64,000 nt of DNA, from positions 46,967 to 110,966 of the forward strand of contig CAZHUZ010000001.1 in assembly GCA_964535835.1 (NCBI GenBank), given 5' to 3'. The position numbers and the translations under genes were made by a program. This document shows positions 44,501 to 50,971 of this stretch, piece after piece. This DNA is from JAPUDQ01 sp964535835. Lineage in GTDB: Bacteria; Patescibacteriota; Saccharimonadia; Saccharimonadales; Saccharimonadaceae. The notes beneath the pieces were generated by a model. It was not told where the DNA came from and made no database searches. It worked only from the letters and a program-made list of their open reading frames with translations. Positions within the stretch are counted from its first letter, which is position 1; each line of letters starts with the position of its first letter.

Positions 44501-45063
44501 GCCTCATTCCAAAACTGATCAAACCAAAAGAGATGCCCAATTTCTTGCGTCTCAGTCTTTGGCATAGAGGTGATGATACGTCCGTCTGCCTCCACGCTAT
44601 TGAGTTCGGTGTTCCCCGTTAGACCTGCTCGCGTAAAATTACTCGACCCAATGATAGCGACATTTTCATTTGATCCATAGTTGCCAAATATATATGCTTT
44701 TGCGTGGAAAAAGGTCTTTTTGTAAATTTTTACTTCTAGCTTATCTTCCTCTATTAGTGTGCGAATCCTGACGATAAGGTCTTTGTACGAAGACGTCTGC
44801 TCAAGCATTTCTAAATCACTAAAAATATCTTGATCGGGGAAATCAATCTCAGGGTTTGATTTTTTATAACGAGGCGCAAGTGGTTCTTGGCCGATAAGTA
44901 ATCTGATTTTTTTAAAATTTTCTAACTTATCAATTAATAACTGTGTGCCAGGCAAGTCCCAATAGCCAGTCGCAATCGAAATTTCATCGTAGTTCTCACA
45001 TAGCTGATCAAGAGTATCCTTGAGGACTCTCCTATTATTATCGATTATTTTTGGCAATGACAT
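41533..45063 (-). CDS. PLD-domain/SNF2-type helicase fusion (1176 aa)
   Basis: Domains in order: a phospholipase-D-like nuclease domain (about 1-200) with TFFHAKAYIF near residue 120 and IIGSSNFTRAGL; an SNF2-type helicase with Walker A DSVGLGKTYTAG near 265, VIDEAHNLR near 345, LMLTATPINN, and the second lobe ending MIQRNGRINRLG near 840; then a 330-residue C-terminal region of unknown function. The PLD half has one HxK motif with the Asp position not conserved, as in many restriction-type PLD domains. First gene of a tightly coupled operon with methyltransferase and HEPN-like genes. TATACT lies 7 nt before the ATG. Confidence 0.88.
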   Translation of the reverse strand: MSLPKIIDNNRRVLKDTLDQLCENYDEISIATGYWDLPGTQLLIDKLENFKKIRLLIGQEPLAPRYKKSNPEIDFPDQDIFSDLEMLEQTSSYKDLIVRIRTLIEEDKLEVKIYKKTFFHAKAYIFGNYGSNENVAIIGSSNFTRAGLTGNTELNSVEADGRIITSMPKTETQEIGHLFWFDQFWNEAEEWTGEFSRLLSTSTVGDQMFSPYEMYIATLYQLYKEELEDDDVLNRENSLYEFQRRNANLLIKKLKNYRLAMLSDSVGLGKTYTAGSVIDHYIHSPEGRQRVEIIVPASLKNQWTSELSKGFGLTDVSIISLHNEDEINRRRQIDKDAQVRLFVIDEAHNLRSENGARYKMMFDWLAANPNSHVLMLTATPINNQLSDFANQIQLAAKGSRSAYKILYTPNEEKEPPRSRDFDEVIRSLDASIKAQAKQGKTINFNKVKKALRPALSHFMVRATRQGIEATYGGLKDSEGNLKQFPQGIVDSLPYDFTSVQAEKIRDVLSAFNGTLPITKIFAYSLEELLEKTQRSSHPLRSLEKPMIDEDALPTNSPFDMIFQLVLSLGLPLYRDMLYQHRFYDKTVEELRAYKLEGSDGFRLRIQMSIHNIIRIGYLKRLESSPQSLDISIRRYRDRLLTFRDALDQGKLITIKDIDTIRKEFSDDDTEIVFDTDEESSDISERTHNIAELKADIEFDLKIIDCALQCVRILTDEDKKLEAFAAHLSNLRNTQPAGKKVLIFSFYADTIEYLKKRIPQLTGNAINHENAAFITGHNKKLVENYTGRFAPIAKHYEMGPLDTELDYLFSTDVLSEGQNLQDCGVLINYDLHWNPVRMIQRNGRINRLGSLHKNVYIYNMHPQHQLEQYLRLVERLQHKVDLIRNTVGTDQSILGEKAKPVDFLDDAANDLDIDATLKLLTGDEQLRQQAMTALEEEADFSLGEDGYIADLRRFDTESDLETKRRVYHGIPKRKWGMLPAKTVVNKNVPDALTLVRFDVKNAENKESVEVIGGHQRFYASQPRAGTMQLFDTLAALSYMQTTAEDNHPIRDAIEFDKEAVEARISRYGQMLATSEYESPRDSKMKPSYTQVLDYLVTNLGIDTTDIFNALTRGTNRVYEKQLENGMRKAYDRIKQNKPLTDADLLLITEPTKYLMEASTKQHILENMEIVYNYAKPN

Positions 45064-45070
45064 TAACTCT

Positions 45071-45076
45071 AGTATA
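45071..45076 (-). promoter_or_regulatory. -10 box of the helicase-methyltransferase-HEPN operon
   Basis: TATACT on the minus strand, 7 nt before the helicase ATG; leaderless pattern shared with host genes, so the operon looks adapted to this genome. Confidence 0.65.
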
Positions 45077-45118
45077 TCTTTTTCGCCCCTGTTTTTCTAT
45101 ACATCTCAAATAATAATG

Positions 45119-45124
45119 TATTAT
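45119..45124 (+). promoter_or_regulatory. -10 box of the VUT-family transporter, leaderless
   Basis: TATTAT with 6 nt (AAATCA) before the ATG at 45131. Confidence 0.55.
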
Positions 45125-45130
45125 AAATCA

Positions 45131-45802
45131 ATGCGAAGATTTAAATACTATGACCTCATACTTGCGCTATTTGCTGCAGTACTATTGATATCAAACATAT
45201 CCGCAACAAAAGTGGTGTCGTTTGGACCTATCATCACCGATGGCGGTGCCGTGCTCTTCCCGATCATCTACATACTAGGTGATATACTGACAGAAGTGTA
45301 TGGCTACAAGCATGCTCGTCGTGCAATATGGATGGGATTTATTATCATGCTACTTGGAGTCGTCGTGTTTACTATTGTGCGGTATATGCCGCCGGCATCT
45401 GTATACACAGATCAAGCAGCGTTTGAAGCTGTCTTAGGATTTTTCCCGCGTATCGTGGCCGCCAGTCTCGTTGCCTATCTCGTCGGAGAATTCACTAACT
45501 CGTACATTCTCGCTCGTCTCAAAGTAAAGTCCAAAGGCAAGCATCTGTGGCAACGCCTGATGGCGTCATCAGTCCTCGGTGAACTATTTGATACAACGAT
45601 ATTTGCCTTTATCGCTTTCGGCGGAATTATCGTCGGCTGGGAAATGGTCATCTACATCCTCGTCGGCTGGGCGTTTAAGACCGGCGTCGAATTTCTCTTT
45701 TTACCCGTCACCTATCGCATCATCAACTTTCTCAAACGGTCAGAAAATATCGATCACTACGATCGCAAGACGGATTTCTCGCCATTTCATTTCAGTGCTT
45801 GA
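45131..45802 (+). CDS. Queuosine-precursor transporter (VUT/YhhQ family)
   Basis: About 223-aa membrane protein of the DUF165 group that imports 7-cyano-/aminomethyl-deazaguanine or queuine. About six TM helices; typical segments ATKVVSFGPIITDGGAVLFP, YILGDILTEVYGYKHAR and LVAYLVGEFTNSYILARLK. The start MRRFKYYDL follows a leaderless -10; an ATG at 45116 is possible. It ends by overlapping the convergent tgt gene by 16 bp, which supports a shared role in queuosine salvage. Confidence 0.92.
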   Translation: MRRFKYYDLILALFAAVLLISNISATKVVSFGPIITDGGAVLFPIIYILGDILTEVYGYKHARRAIWMGFIIMLLGVVVFTIVRYMPPASVYTDQAAFEAVLGFFPRIVAASLVAYLVGEFTNSYILARLKVKSKGKHLWQRLMASSVLGELFDTTIFAFIAFGGIIVGWEMVIYILVGWAFKTGVEFLFLPVTYRIINFLKRSENIDHYDRKTDFSPFHFSA

Positions 45803-46989
45803 GCACGATATCGTTCGAGCATCAACTGTTTATACTCGGCAAATTCCCCGCGCTCAATTGACTCACGGATATTGTCAACTAATCGCAGGATAAAGTGCTC
45901 ATTGTGATATGACGCAAGCGTCGCTGCGAGCATTTCTTTAGAGCGAAAAAGATGATGAATGTAGGCTTTTGTATAAGTTTTGCATACATGACATGTACAA
46001 TCGTCCTGAAGTGGCGAGAAATCTTCACGGTATTTGGCTGCTTTGAGATTATACCGACCATCGAGTGTATAGATAGCGCCATTGCGCGCTTCTCGTGTTG
46101 GAGCAACACAGTCAAAGGTATCCGCACCCGCTTCGACTCCAGCAAAAATATCAGATGGCTCACTGATGCCGAGGAGATGTCGTGGCTTGTCTTCGGGCAA
46201 CTCCTCGCACACCCAGCGGACGATCTCACCGAGACGTGATTTTTCGATTGCACCACCGATACCAAACCCATCGAATTCCATCGCTCCCAAATACTGCGCG
46301 GTCTCACGCCGCAACTCCTCGATATTGGCGCCCTGCAACACACCAAAAAGTGCTTGATAGGGCCGGTCGAGATTATCATTTTGTAATTTACGAAAATGCT
46401 CAAGCGAACGATGCGCCCAACGATGCGTACGATCAAGTGCCTCACGATGATAGGATGGTTTATCCGCAAGTGACGTCAATTCATCAAACGCAAAGCAAAT
46501 GTCAGCACCGAGTCCATGCTGTATCTCCATTGAAACTTCTGGCGTAAATCGATGGATAGCTCCATCACGATGAGATTTGAATGTCACACCGTCTTCATCG
46601 ACAAAGGCTTTTCGGGTGCTTTTTTCGGCGATCGTGGCTTCGTCACTCACCATAGAAACAACTTTTTTATAGCCACTACCGAGTGACAGTACTTGAAACC
46701 CACCCGAATCGGTATAGGTCGGACCACCCCACGACATAAATTTGCTCACTCCTCCTGCTTTTTCGACGAGCGCAGGACCAGGTTGTACAAAAAGGTGGTA
46801 TGCATTGGCAAGTACGGCTTGTGCTCCGAGACTATGCATCATATCAACCGTGAGCGCTTTCATAGCAGCTTTGGTACCAACGGGTATAAATGCCGGTGTC
46901 TGTATATCGCCATGAGGTGTATGGATAGTACCTGTGCGCGCAAGCGAATTACTATCGCGGTGTTTGATATCAAACGAAAATGTCTTCAT
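45787..46989 (-). CDS. tgt: tRNA-guanine transglycosylase
   Basis: Exchanges guanine-34 of GUN-anticodon tRNAs for a deazaguanine. Active-site segments YTDSGGFQVLSLG and ADICFAFDELTS, tRNA-contact RSLEHFRKLQ and the zinc site CTCHVCKTYTKAYIHHLF are present. 400 aa. The substrate loop, normally GGLAVGE in preQ1-type enzymes, reads GIGGAIEKSRLG, which may alter the accepted base. TATAAT 9 nt before the ATG. Confidence 0.95.
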   Translation of the reverse strand: MKTFSFDIKHRDSNSLARTGTIHTPHGDIQTPAFIPVGTKAAMKALTVDMMHSLGAQAVLANAYHLFVQPGPALVEKAGGVSKFMSWGGPTYTDSGGFQVLSLGSGYKKVVSMVSDEATIAEKSTRKAFVDEDGVTFKSHRDGAIHRFTPEVSMEIQHGLGADICFAFDELTSLADKPSYHREALDRTHRWAHRSLEHFRKLQNDNLDRPYQALFGVLQGANIEELRRETAQYLGAMEFDGFGIGGAIEKSRLGEIVRWVCEELPEDKPRHLLGISEPSDIFAGVEAGADTFDCVAPTREARNGAIYTLDGRYNLKAAKYREDFSPLQDDCTCHVCKTYTKAYIHHLFRSKEMLAATLASYHNEHFILRLVDNIRESIERGEFAEYKQLMLERYRAQALK

Positions 46990-46998
46990 GCTTGATCG

Positions 46999-47004
46999 AT
47001 TATA
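46999..47004 (-). promoter_or_regulatory. -10 box of tgt, near-leaderless
   Basis: TATAAT on the minus strand with 9 nt before the ATG. Confidence 0.6.
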
Positions 47005-47030
47005 CTACTGTTGCGCGATAATTGTTTGTA

Positions 47031-47540
47031 TCATTCCTCGGCGTCGAGCTCGAATCGATATGCGATGGCGGCGCCGTAGACGGCGTAATAGGCGAGGTGT
47101 CCATGATAGCGACCTGCACTCTTGCTGACAACTTCTGCGGCACGAGGTGTTTCAGACAAAAATCTCTCGTAAGCTTCTTGTTGGTATTTGATAAGCTGAT
47201 AATCCCCGTGTACCGTTGCCAGAGCAGCTCCGTTGGTGTTGACCGTGAAAAAATCACCTTGACCTTCGTCTCCGACAAGTGCCGCAATTGTTTCATATGA
47301 GCTAACACCTAGATTGATAGCACTGATTTTATTGTGCTCTCCATCAAATACCCGTGAATTGCCCGCCATAATCGCTCGATGTCCGACACTAAATACATAT
47401 GATACTTCCTCAGCCGACTGATGACCACGATACACGATCATAGCATTTGCGAGCATGAGCTCCAGCATGTCAGCATTGCTATCGGTCAGATCCTCACGAG
47501 GAAAATCAGGTTGTGGCTGGAGGGTGACGAAATCTGACAT
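47031..47540 (-). CDS. Hypothetical 169-aa soluble protein
   Basis: Not recognised. No signal or TM helix. It is acidic at the N-terminus (PDFPREDLTDSNADMLELML), with a mixed alpha/beta look in the middle (YVFSVGHRAIMAGNSRVF) and an Ala/Tyr-rich C-terminus (HLAYYAVYGAAIAYRFELDAEE). TATAAT 8 nt before the ATG supports it as a gene. Lies between tgt and another unknown gene with similar organisation. Confidence 0.6.
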   Translation of the reverse strand: MSDFVTLQPQPDFPREDLTDSNADMLELMLANAMIVYRGHQSAEEVSYVFSVGHRAIMAGNSRVFDGEHNKISAINLGVSSYETIAALVGDEGQGDFFTVNTNGAALATVHGDYQLIKYQQEAYERFLSETPRAAEVVSKSAGRYHGHLAYYAVYGAAIAYRFELDAEE

Positions 47541-47548
47541 AATGCGAG

Positions 47549-47554
47549 ATTATA
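47549..47554 (-). promoter_or_regulatory. -10 box of the 169-aa gene
   Basis: TATAAT on the minus strand, 8 nt before the ATG at 47540. Confidence 0.6.
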
Positions 47555-47608
47555 CTCCAGAAGCCGCCCCTCTATCAAACATGAGCATCAACCGTCAGTA
47601 TTGGGTGC

Positions 47609-48220
47609 TTAACTATCCATATATCTTTCGGCTGCCTCACCCATGGTCGTGAGTGCCGTCATCAAACCTCGAAAATATGATAATTCACTATCGGCGCTAT
47701 CGGGCTGATCAGCGTACATTGCTTCGCCAATCAAGAGCATCTCTACCAAACCATCATCGTTAATGTTTTGTTTATCAATTGCCTCACAATGCGCATCAAC
47801 GAAATCGAGGACGGCATAATGATATGATCGATCGTCATAAACGTCGTTATCGATAGTAAAATTCATTACTGAACCTTTTAGTAATGCCCTCATATCGGGA
47901 GGCGCTAAGGGTATCATCGCATCAATTGCTACGACTGCTCCTGACAAAAACGCCAGCGAAGCACGTTGCGAATCGTCGGTCGCAAGATAGTCGCAACCTC
48001 CAGCAACCTGGCGAATAGAATGTAGTCTGCCATAGTACTGCGCGAAGACATGAATGGATTTAAATAGCGGAAGACTACCATAGATCTTGAACGCTTCGCG
48101 TTGAATACGTGCGCGTAACTCAACCGGAGATGCCGTCGTCTCATACAAACTGAGGACACGCTCTGCAGGGTCTATGTACCATTCTCCATGCTCTCTGGTA
48201 GGATACATTTGACTACTCAT
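47609..48220 (-). CDS. Hypothetical soluble helical protein
   Basis: Not recognised. About 203 aa from MSSQMYPTREHGEW, helical, acidic, without TM segments. It contains AERVLSLYETTASPVELRARIQ-type amphipathic helices, YATDDSQRASLAFLSG-like text and a late acidic stretch ADQPDSADSELSYFRG. Divergent from the molybdopterin oxidoreductase gene. Confidence 0.55.
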   Translation of the reverse strand: MSSQMYPTREHGEWYIDPAERVLSLYETTASPVELRARIQREAFKIYGSLPLFKSIHVFAQYYGRLHSIRQVAGGCDYLATDDSQRASLAFLSGAVVAIDAMIPLAPPDMRALLKGSVMNFTIDNDVYDDRSYHYAVLDFVDAHCEAIDKQNINDDGLVEMLLIGEAMYADQPDSADSELSYFRGLMTALTTMGEAAERYMDS

Positions 48221-48267
48221 ATCAAGACAGTAATATATAATGTCCTTTATCGCAAGCGTATTAGTGC

Positions 48268-48273
48268 TATGAT
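48268..48273 (+). promoter_or_regulatory. Extended -10 of the oxidoreductase-narK pair, leaderless
   Basis: TGCTATGAT with 6 nt (AAAGAC) before the ATG at 48280. Confidence 0.55.
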
Positions 48274-48279
48274 AAAGAC

Positions 48280-49755
48280 ATGGAGAGTACACTTCATTTA
48301 CCACTGATCATTGTAATACTTCATCTCATAAACCTCTTTTGTCTGATAATCCTGATTCGTAGCGGTATACAGATACTCTACGATCACCCAAAACTCTACT
48401 GGACCGATCACACAAGTGATGAAAACTGGTGGATACGATTTGGTAAAAAGATCATGCCAAAAGATCGTCTCTGGACGGCACGTGACGAAGCCGAAGCACC
48501 ACCAAAAGCATTGCTCGCCCTGCCAGGCAAAGACGAAGCACTAGGCGCCGGACGACACTGGCACTTCGCTACAGCAGTTATCTGGGTACTGTCCGGACTG
48601 CTCTATATCGGGTATCTCGTCATTAGTGGTCAATGGAGTCGCGTCATCCCGACAGATGTAAATGTTTTTTCTGATGCTATCACCGTACTCGGCAATTACC
48701 TCAGCCTGCACATCCTTGAGGAAGGCGCTCACTACAATGCACTTCAGCAACTCAGCTACGGATTTGTCATTTTTATCCTTGCGCCACTCCAGATATTGAC
48801 GGGACTCGCTATGTCGCCAGCATTCATCGGAAAATACCAAGGCTTCCTAAAAATCTTTGGCAATAGTCGCCAAGTTGCGCGAAGTCTGCATTTTATCGGC
48901 ATGATCGTCTTCTCGCTCTTCATCCTCGTGCATGTCACGATGACGATTGGTTTTCATTTCTACACCAGTATCAAACGCTTTATGACCGGCTCAACTGATA
49001 TTGATTTTGCAACTGCACTGACTGGATTTTTGATGGTAATGATACTGCTTGTAGCGTTTAACATATGGGCAACCGTCATCACAGTCCGCAACCCGATAAA
49101 ACTTCGTAGTGATTTGGTAAAGTTCTACGCCCCGATAATTCACCTACTATTTGGACGCATGAAATCAAGCCAAAAATACACCAAAAAAGACATCTCTCCG
49201 TTTTTCCGTGTAAATGGCTACCCGCCAAAAACCGAGGAATACAAAAAACACTATGAAAATGATTTCAAAGACTGGCATCTCACCGTTGGCGGTATGGTAG
49301 AAACACCTCTCAAATTGTCACTCGCAGAGATAAAATCCATGCACAAACAAACGCAGATCACCAAGCACAACTGTATCCAAGGCTGGTCAGGTGTTGCCGA
49401 GTGGGCGGGCGTGCCGATGCGTGACATCCTAAAACTGTGTAAACCAACAAAAGCCGCAAAATACGTCGTCTTCCACTGTTACGACGTCTATGGTGATGGC
49501 TTTCCGTACTATGCAAGCCTTCGTACGAGCGATATGCGCGACAAACAAACCATACTCGCCTATGAAATGAATGGCGAAAAACTACCGCTCAACCACGGCG
49601 CACCGATCCGTCTACGAGTGGAGAAAAAGACTGGCTATAAAATGGCGAAATGGGTACACACAATCGAGTTTACCGACGACTACACCAAGACAGGTCGCGG
49701 ACGTGGTGGCTACCGCGAAGACACACTACTATTTGACTGGGAAGCATCTATCTAG
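48280..49755 (+). CDS. Fusion of b-type cytochrome membrane domain and sulfite-oxidase-like molybdopterin domain
   Basis: 491 aa. Residues about 1-290 form a membrane cytochrome-b-like domain: several TM helices with His residues placed as in di-haem b561/thiosulfate-reductase b subunits (GRHWHFATAVIW, LHILEEGAHYN, RSLHFIGMIVF, LVHVTMTIGFHFYT). Residues about 320-485 match the oxidoreductase molybdopterin-binding fold (SUOX/YedY-like), with TKHNCIQGWSGVAEW (Mo-ligand Cys) and GDGFPYYASL. This order suggests a one-chain electron path from quinone via haem to Mo, as in two-subunit MsrPQ. Substrate unknown: methionine sulfoxide, nitrate or a sulfur oxyanion. Co-directional with the NarK-type gene 12 bp downstream. 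Confidence 0.85.
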   Translation: MESTLHLPLIIVILHLINLFCLIILIRSGIQILYDHPKLYWTDHTSDENWWIRFGKKIMPKDRLWTARDEAEAPPKALLALPGKDEALGAGRHWHFATAVIWVLSGLLYIGYLVISGQWSRVIPTDVNVFSDAITVLGNYLSLHILEEGAHYNALQQLSYGFVIFILAPLQILTGLAMSPAFIGKYQGFLKIFGNSRQVARSLHFIGMIVFSLFILVHVTMTIGFHFYTSIKRFMTGSTDIDFATALTGFLMVMILLVAFNIWATVITVRNPIKLRSDLVKFYAPIIHLLFGRMKSSQKYTKKDISPFFRVNGYPPKTEEYKKHYENDFKDWHLTVGGMVETPLKLSLAEIKSMHKQTQITKHNCIQGWSGVAEWAGVPMRDILKLCKPTKAAKYVVFHCYDVYGDGFPYYASLRTSDMRDKQTILAYEMNGEKLPLNHGAPIRLRVEKKTGYKMAKWVHTIEFTDDYTKTGRGRGGYREDTLLFDWEASI

Positions 49756-49767
49756 TAAATCAAAAAC

Positions 49768-50958
49768 ATGAAAAAAGTATCGGCTTCGGGAAAATATTGG
49801 GCATTATTTTTAGCGACGCTCGGGCTGGTGGTAAATTTCTGGGCATGGTCACTACTAAGTCCACTCGGTACGCAACTGGCCAAAGAGCTCGTTATTAGTC
49901 CTACGCAGTTGTCACTCCTACTCGCGATGCCCGTTATCATCGGTGCGCTCGGTCGAATAGCTCTCGGTATTCTCACCGACAAACTAGGAGGTCGCTATAC
50001 TTTTGCACTCGTTTGTTTTTTGACTGCACTCCCCGTCATCGGTCTTTGCATGACGCACTCGTACATCAGCCTCCTGCTCGTTGCGACACTACTCGGTATC
50101 GGCGGTGCTTCGTTCGTTGTCGGTATACCGTTTTTGAGCGATTGGTTTCCTGTCGAAAAAAGAGGATTGATAATCGGTATCTACAGCATGGGCAACGCTG
50201 GTACCGCACTATCGGGATTTCTAACGCCTCGACTCGATGAACTATTGGGTCGTCAGCAAACATTTTTGCTAGTGGCAGCATTGCTCATAATCCTCGCTAT
50301 TGTATTTTTACTATTCGGCAGAAATGCACCAGGCTGGAAACCACCTAAGACTTCATCGCTCACGCGGATAAAAAAAGCGGTAACTTTCCCGCTCACACGT
50401 GATATCTCCATGGTATACATCGTGACCTTTGGCGCATTTGTCGCTTTTGGCGTCTACCTGCCAGTCCTTTTAAGGATTGCCTACGGCCTATCACTGACCG
50501 ACGCCGCCACGCGTGCAGCGGGATTTGTACTCATCGCAACACTTGCACGTCCCATCGGAGGCTGGCTCGGAGATAAAATTGGTGGCCGCCTCGTAATCCA
50601 ACTGTCACTTATCGCTATCGTCATACTCGCTTGCTTTACGGCGTTTCAATCAACGCTGGCGATAGAGACGACAATCGCTTATCTGACGCTTGCCTTTACA
50701 CTCGGTTGTGCCAACGGAGCTAGTTTTGCACTTGTCGGTAAACTAACAAAACCGGAAATTATGGGAAGCGTCACTGGTGTTATTGGCGCCGCTGGTGGCC
50801 TTGGTGGTTTTTTGCCGCCTATTATCCTCGGTATTACGCATCAGCAAACACACTCCTACACACCGGCACTCTTCATGCTTGCAGTCAGTGCGCTCATTGT
50901 TCTTGTGTATATCAGTATTCGTTTTCGAGACCGTAAGGTCTATCATATGTTTCGATGA
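49768..50958 (+). CDS. NarK-type nitrate/nitrite transporter (MFS, NNP family)
   Basis: Twelve-TM major facilitator. NNP signatures are visible: GIGGASFVVGIPFLSDWFP in the first half and GSVTGVIGAAGGLGGFLPP in the second, with GRIALGILTDKLGGR as the MFS loop. 396 aa. It is the second gene after the molybdopterin oxidoreductase, so nitrate or nitrite exchange linked to that enzyme is the simplest reading, although no nitrate reductase NarG/NapA is in this window. Confidence 0.88.
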   Translation: MKKVSASGKYWALFLATLGLVVNFWAWSLLSPLGTQLAKELVISPTQLSLLLAMPVIIGALGRIALGILTDKLGGRYTFALVCFLTALPVIGLCMTHSYISLLLVATLLGIGGASFVVGIPFLSDWFPVEKRGLIIGIYSMGNAGTALSGFLTPRLDELLGRQQTFLLVAALLIILAIVFLLFGRNAPGWKPPKTSSLTRIKKAVTFPLTRDISMVYIVTFGAFVAFGVYLPVLLRIAYGLSLTDAATRAAGFVLIATLARPIGGWLGDKIGGRLVIQLSLIAIVILACFTAFQSTLAIETTIAYLTLAFTLGCANGASFALVGKLTKPEIMGSVTGVIGAAGGLGGFLPPIILGITHQQTHSYTPALFMLAVSALIVLVYISIRFRDRKVYHMFR

Positions 50959-50971
50959 TGGATCGGAATTC

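Noticed and set aside
41533..45063. Calling the operon DISARM
   Set aside because: DISARM needs DrmA and DrmB (DUF1998) genes; neither is in the neighbourhood shown.
46182..46547. Plus-strand frame of 121 codons
   Set aside because: Antisense to tgt, which has all its catalytic and zinc motifs.
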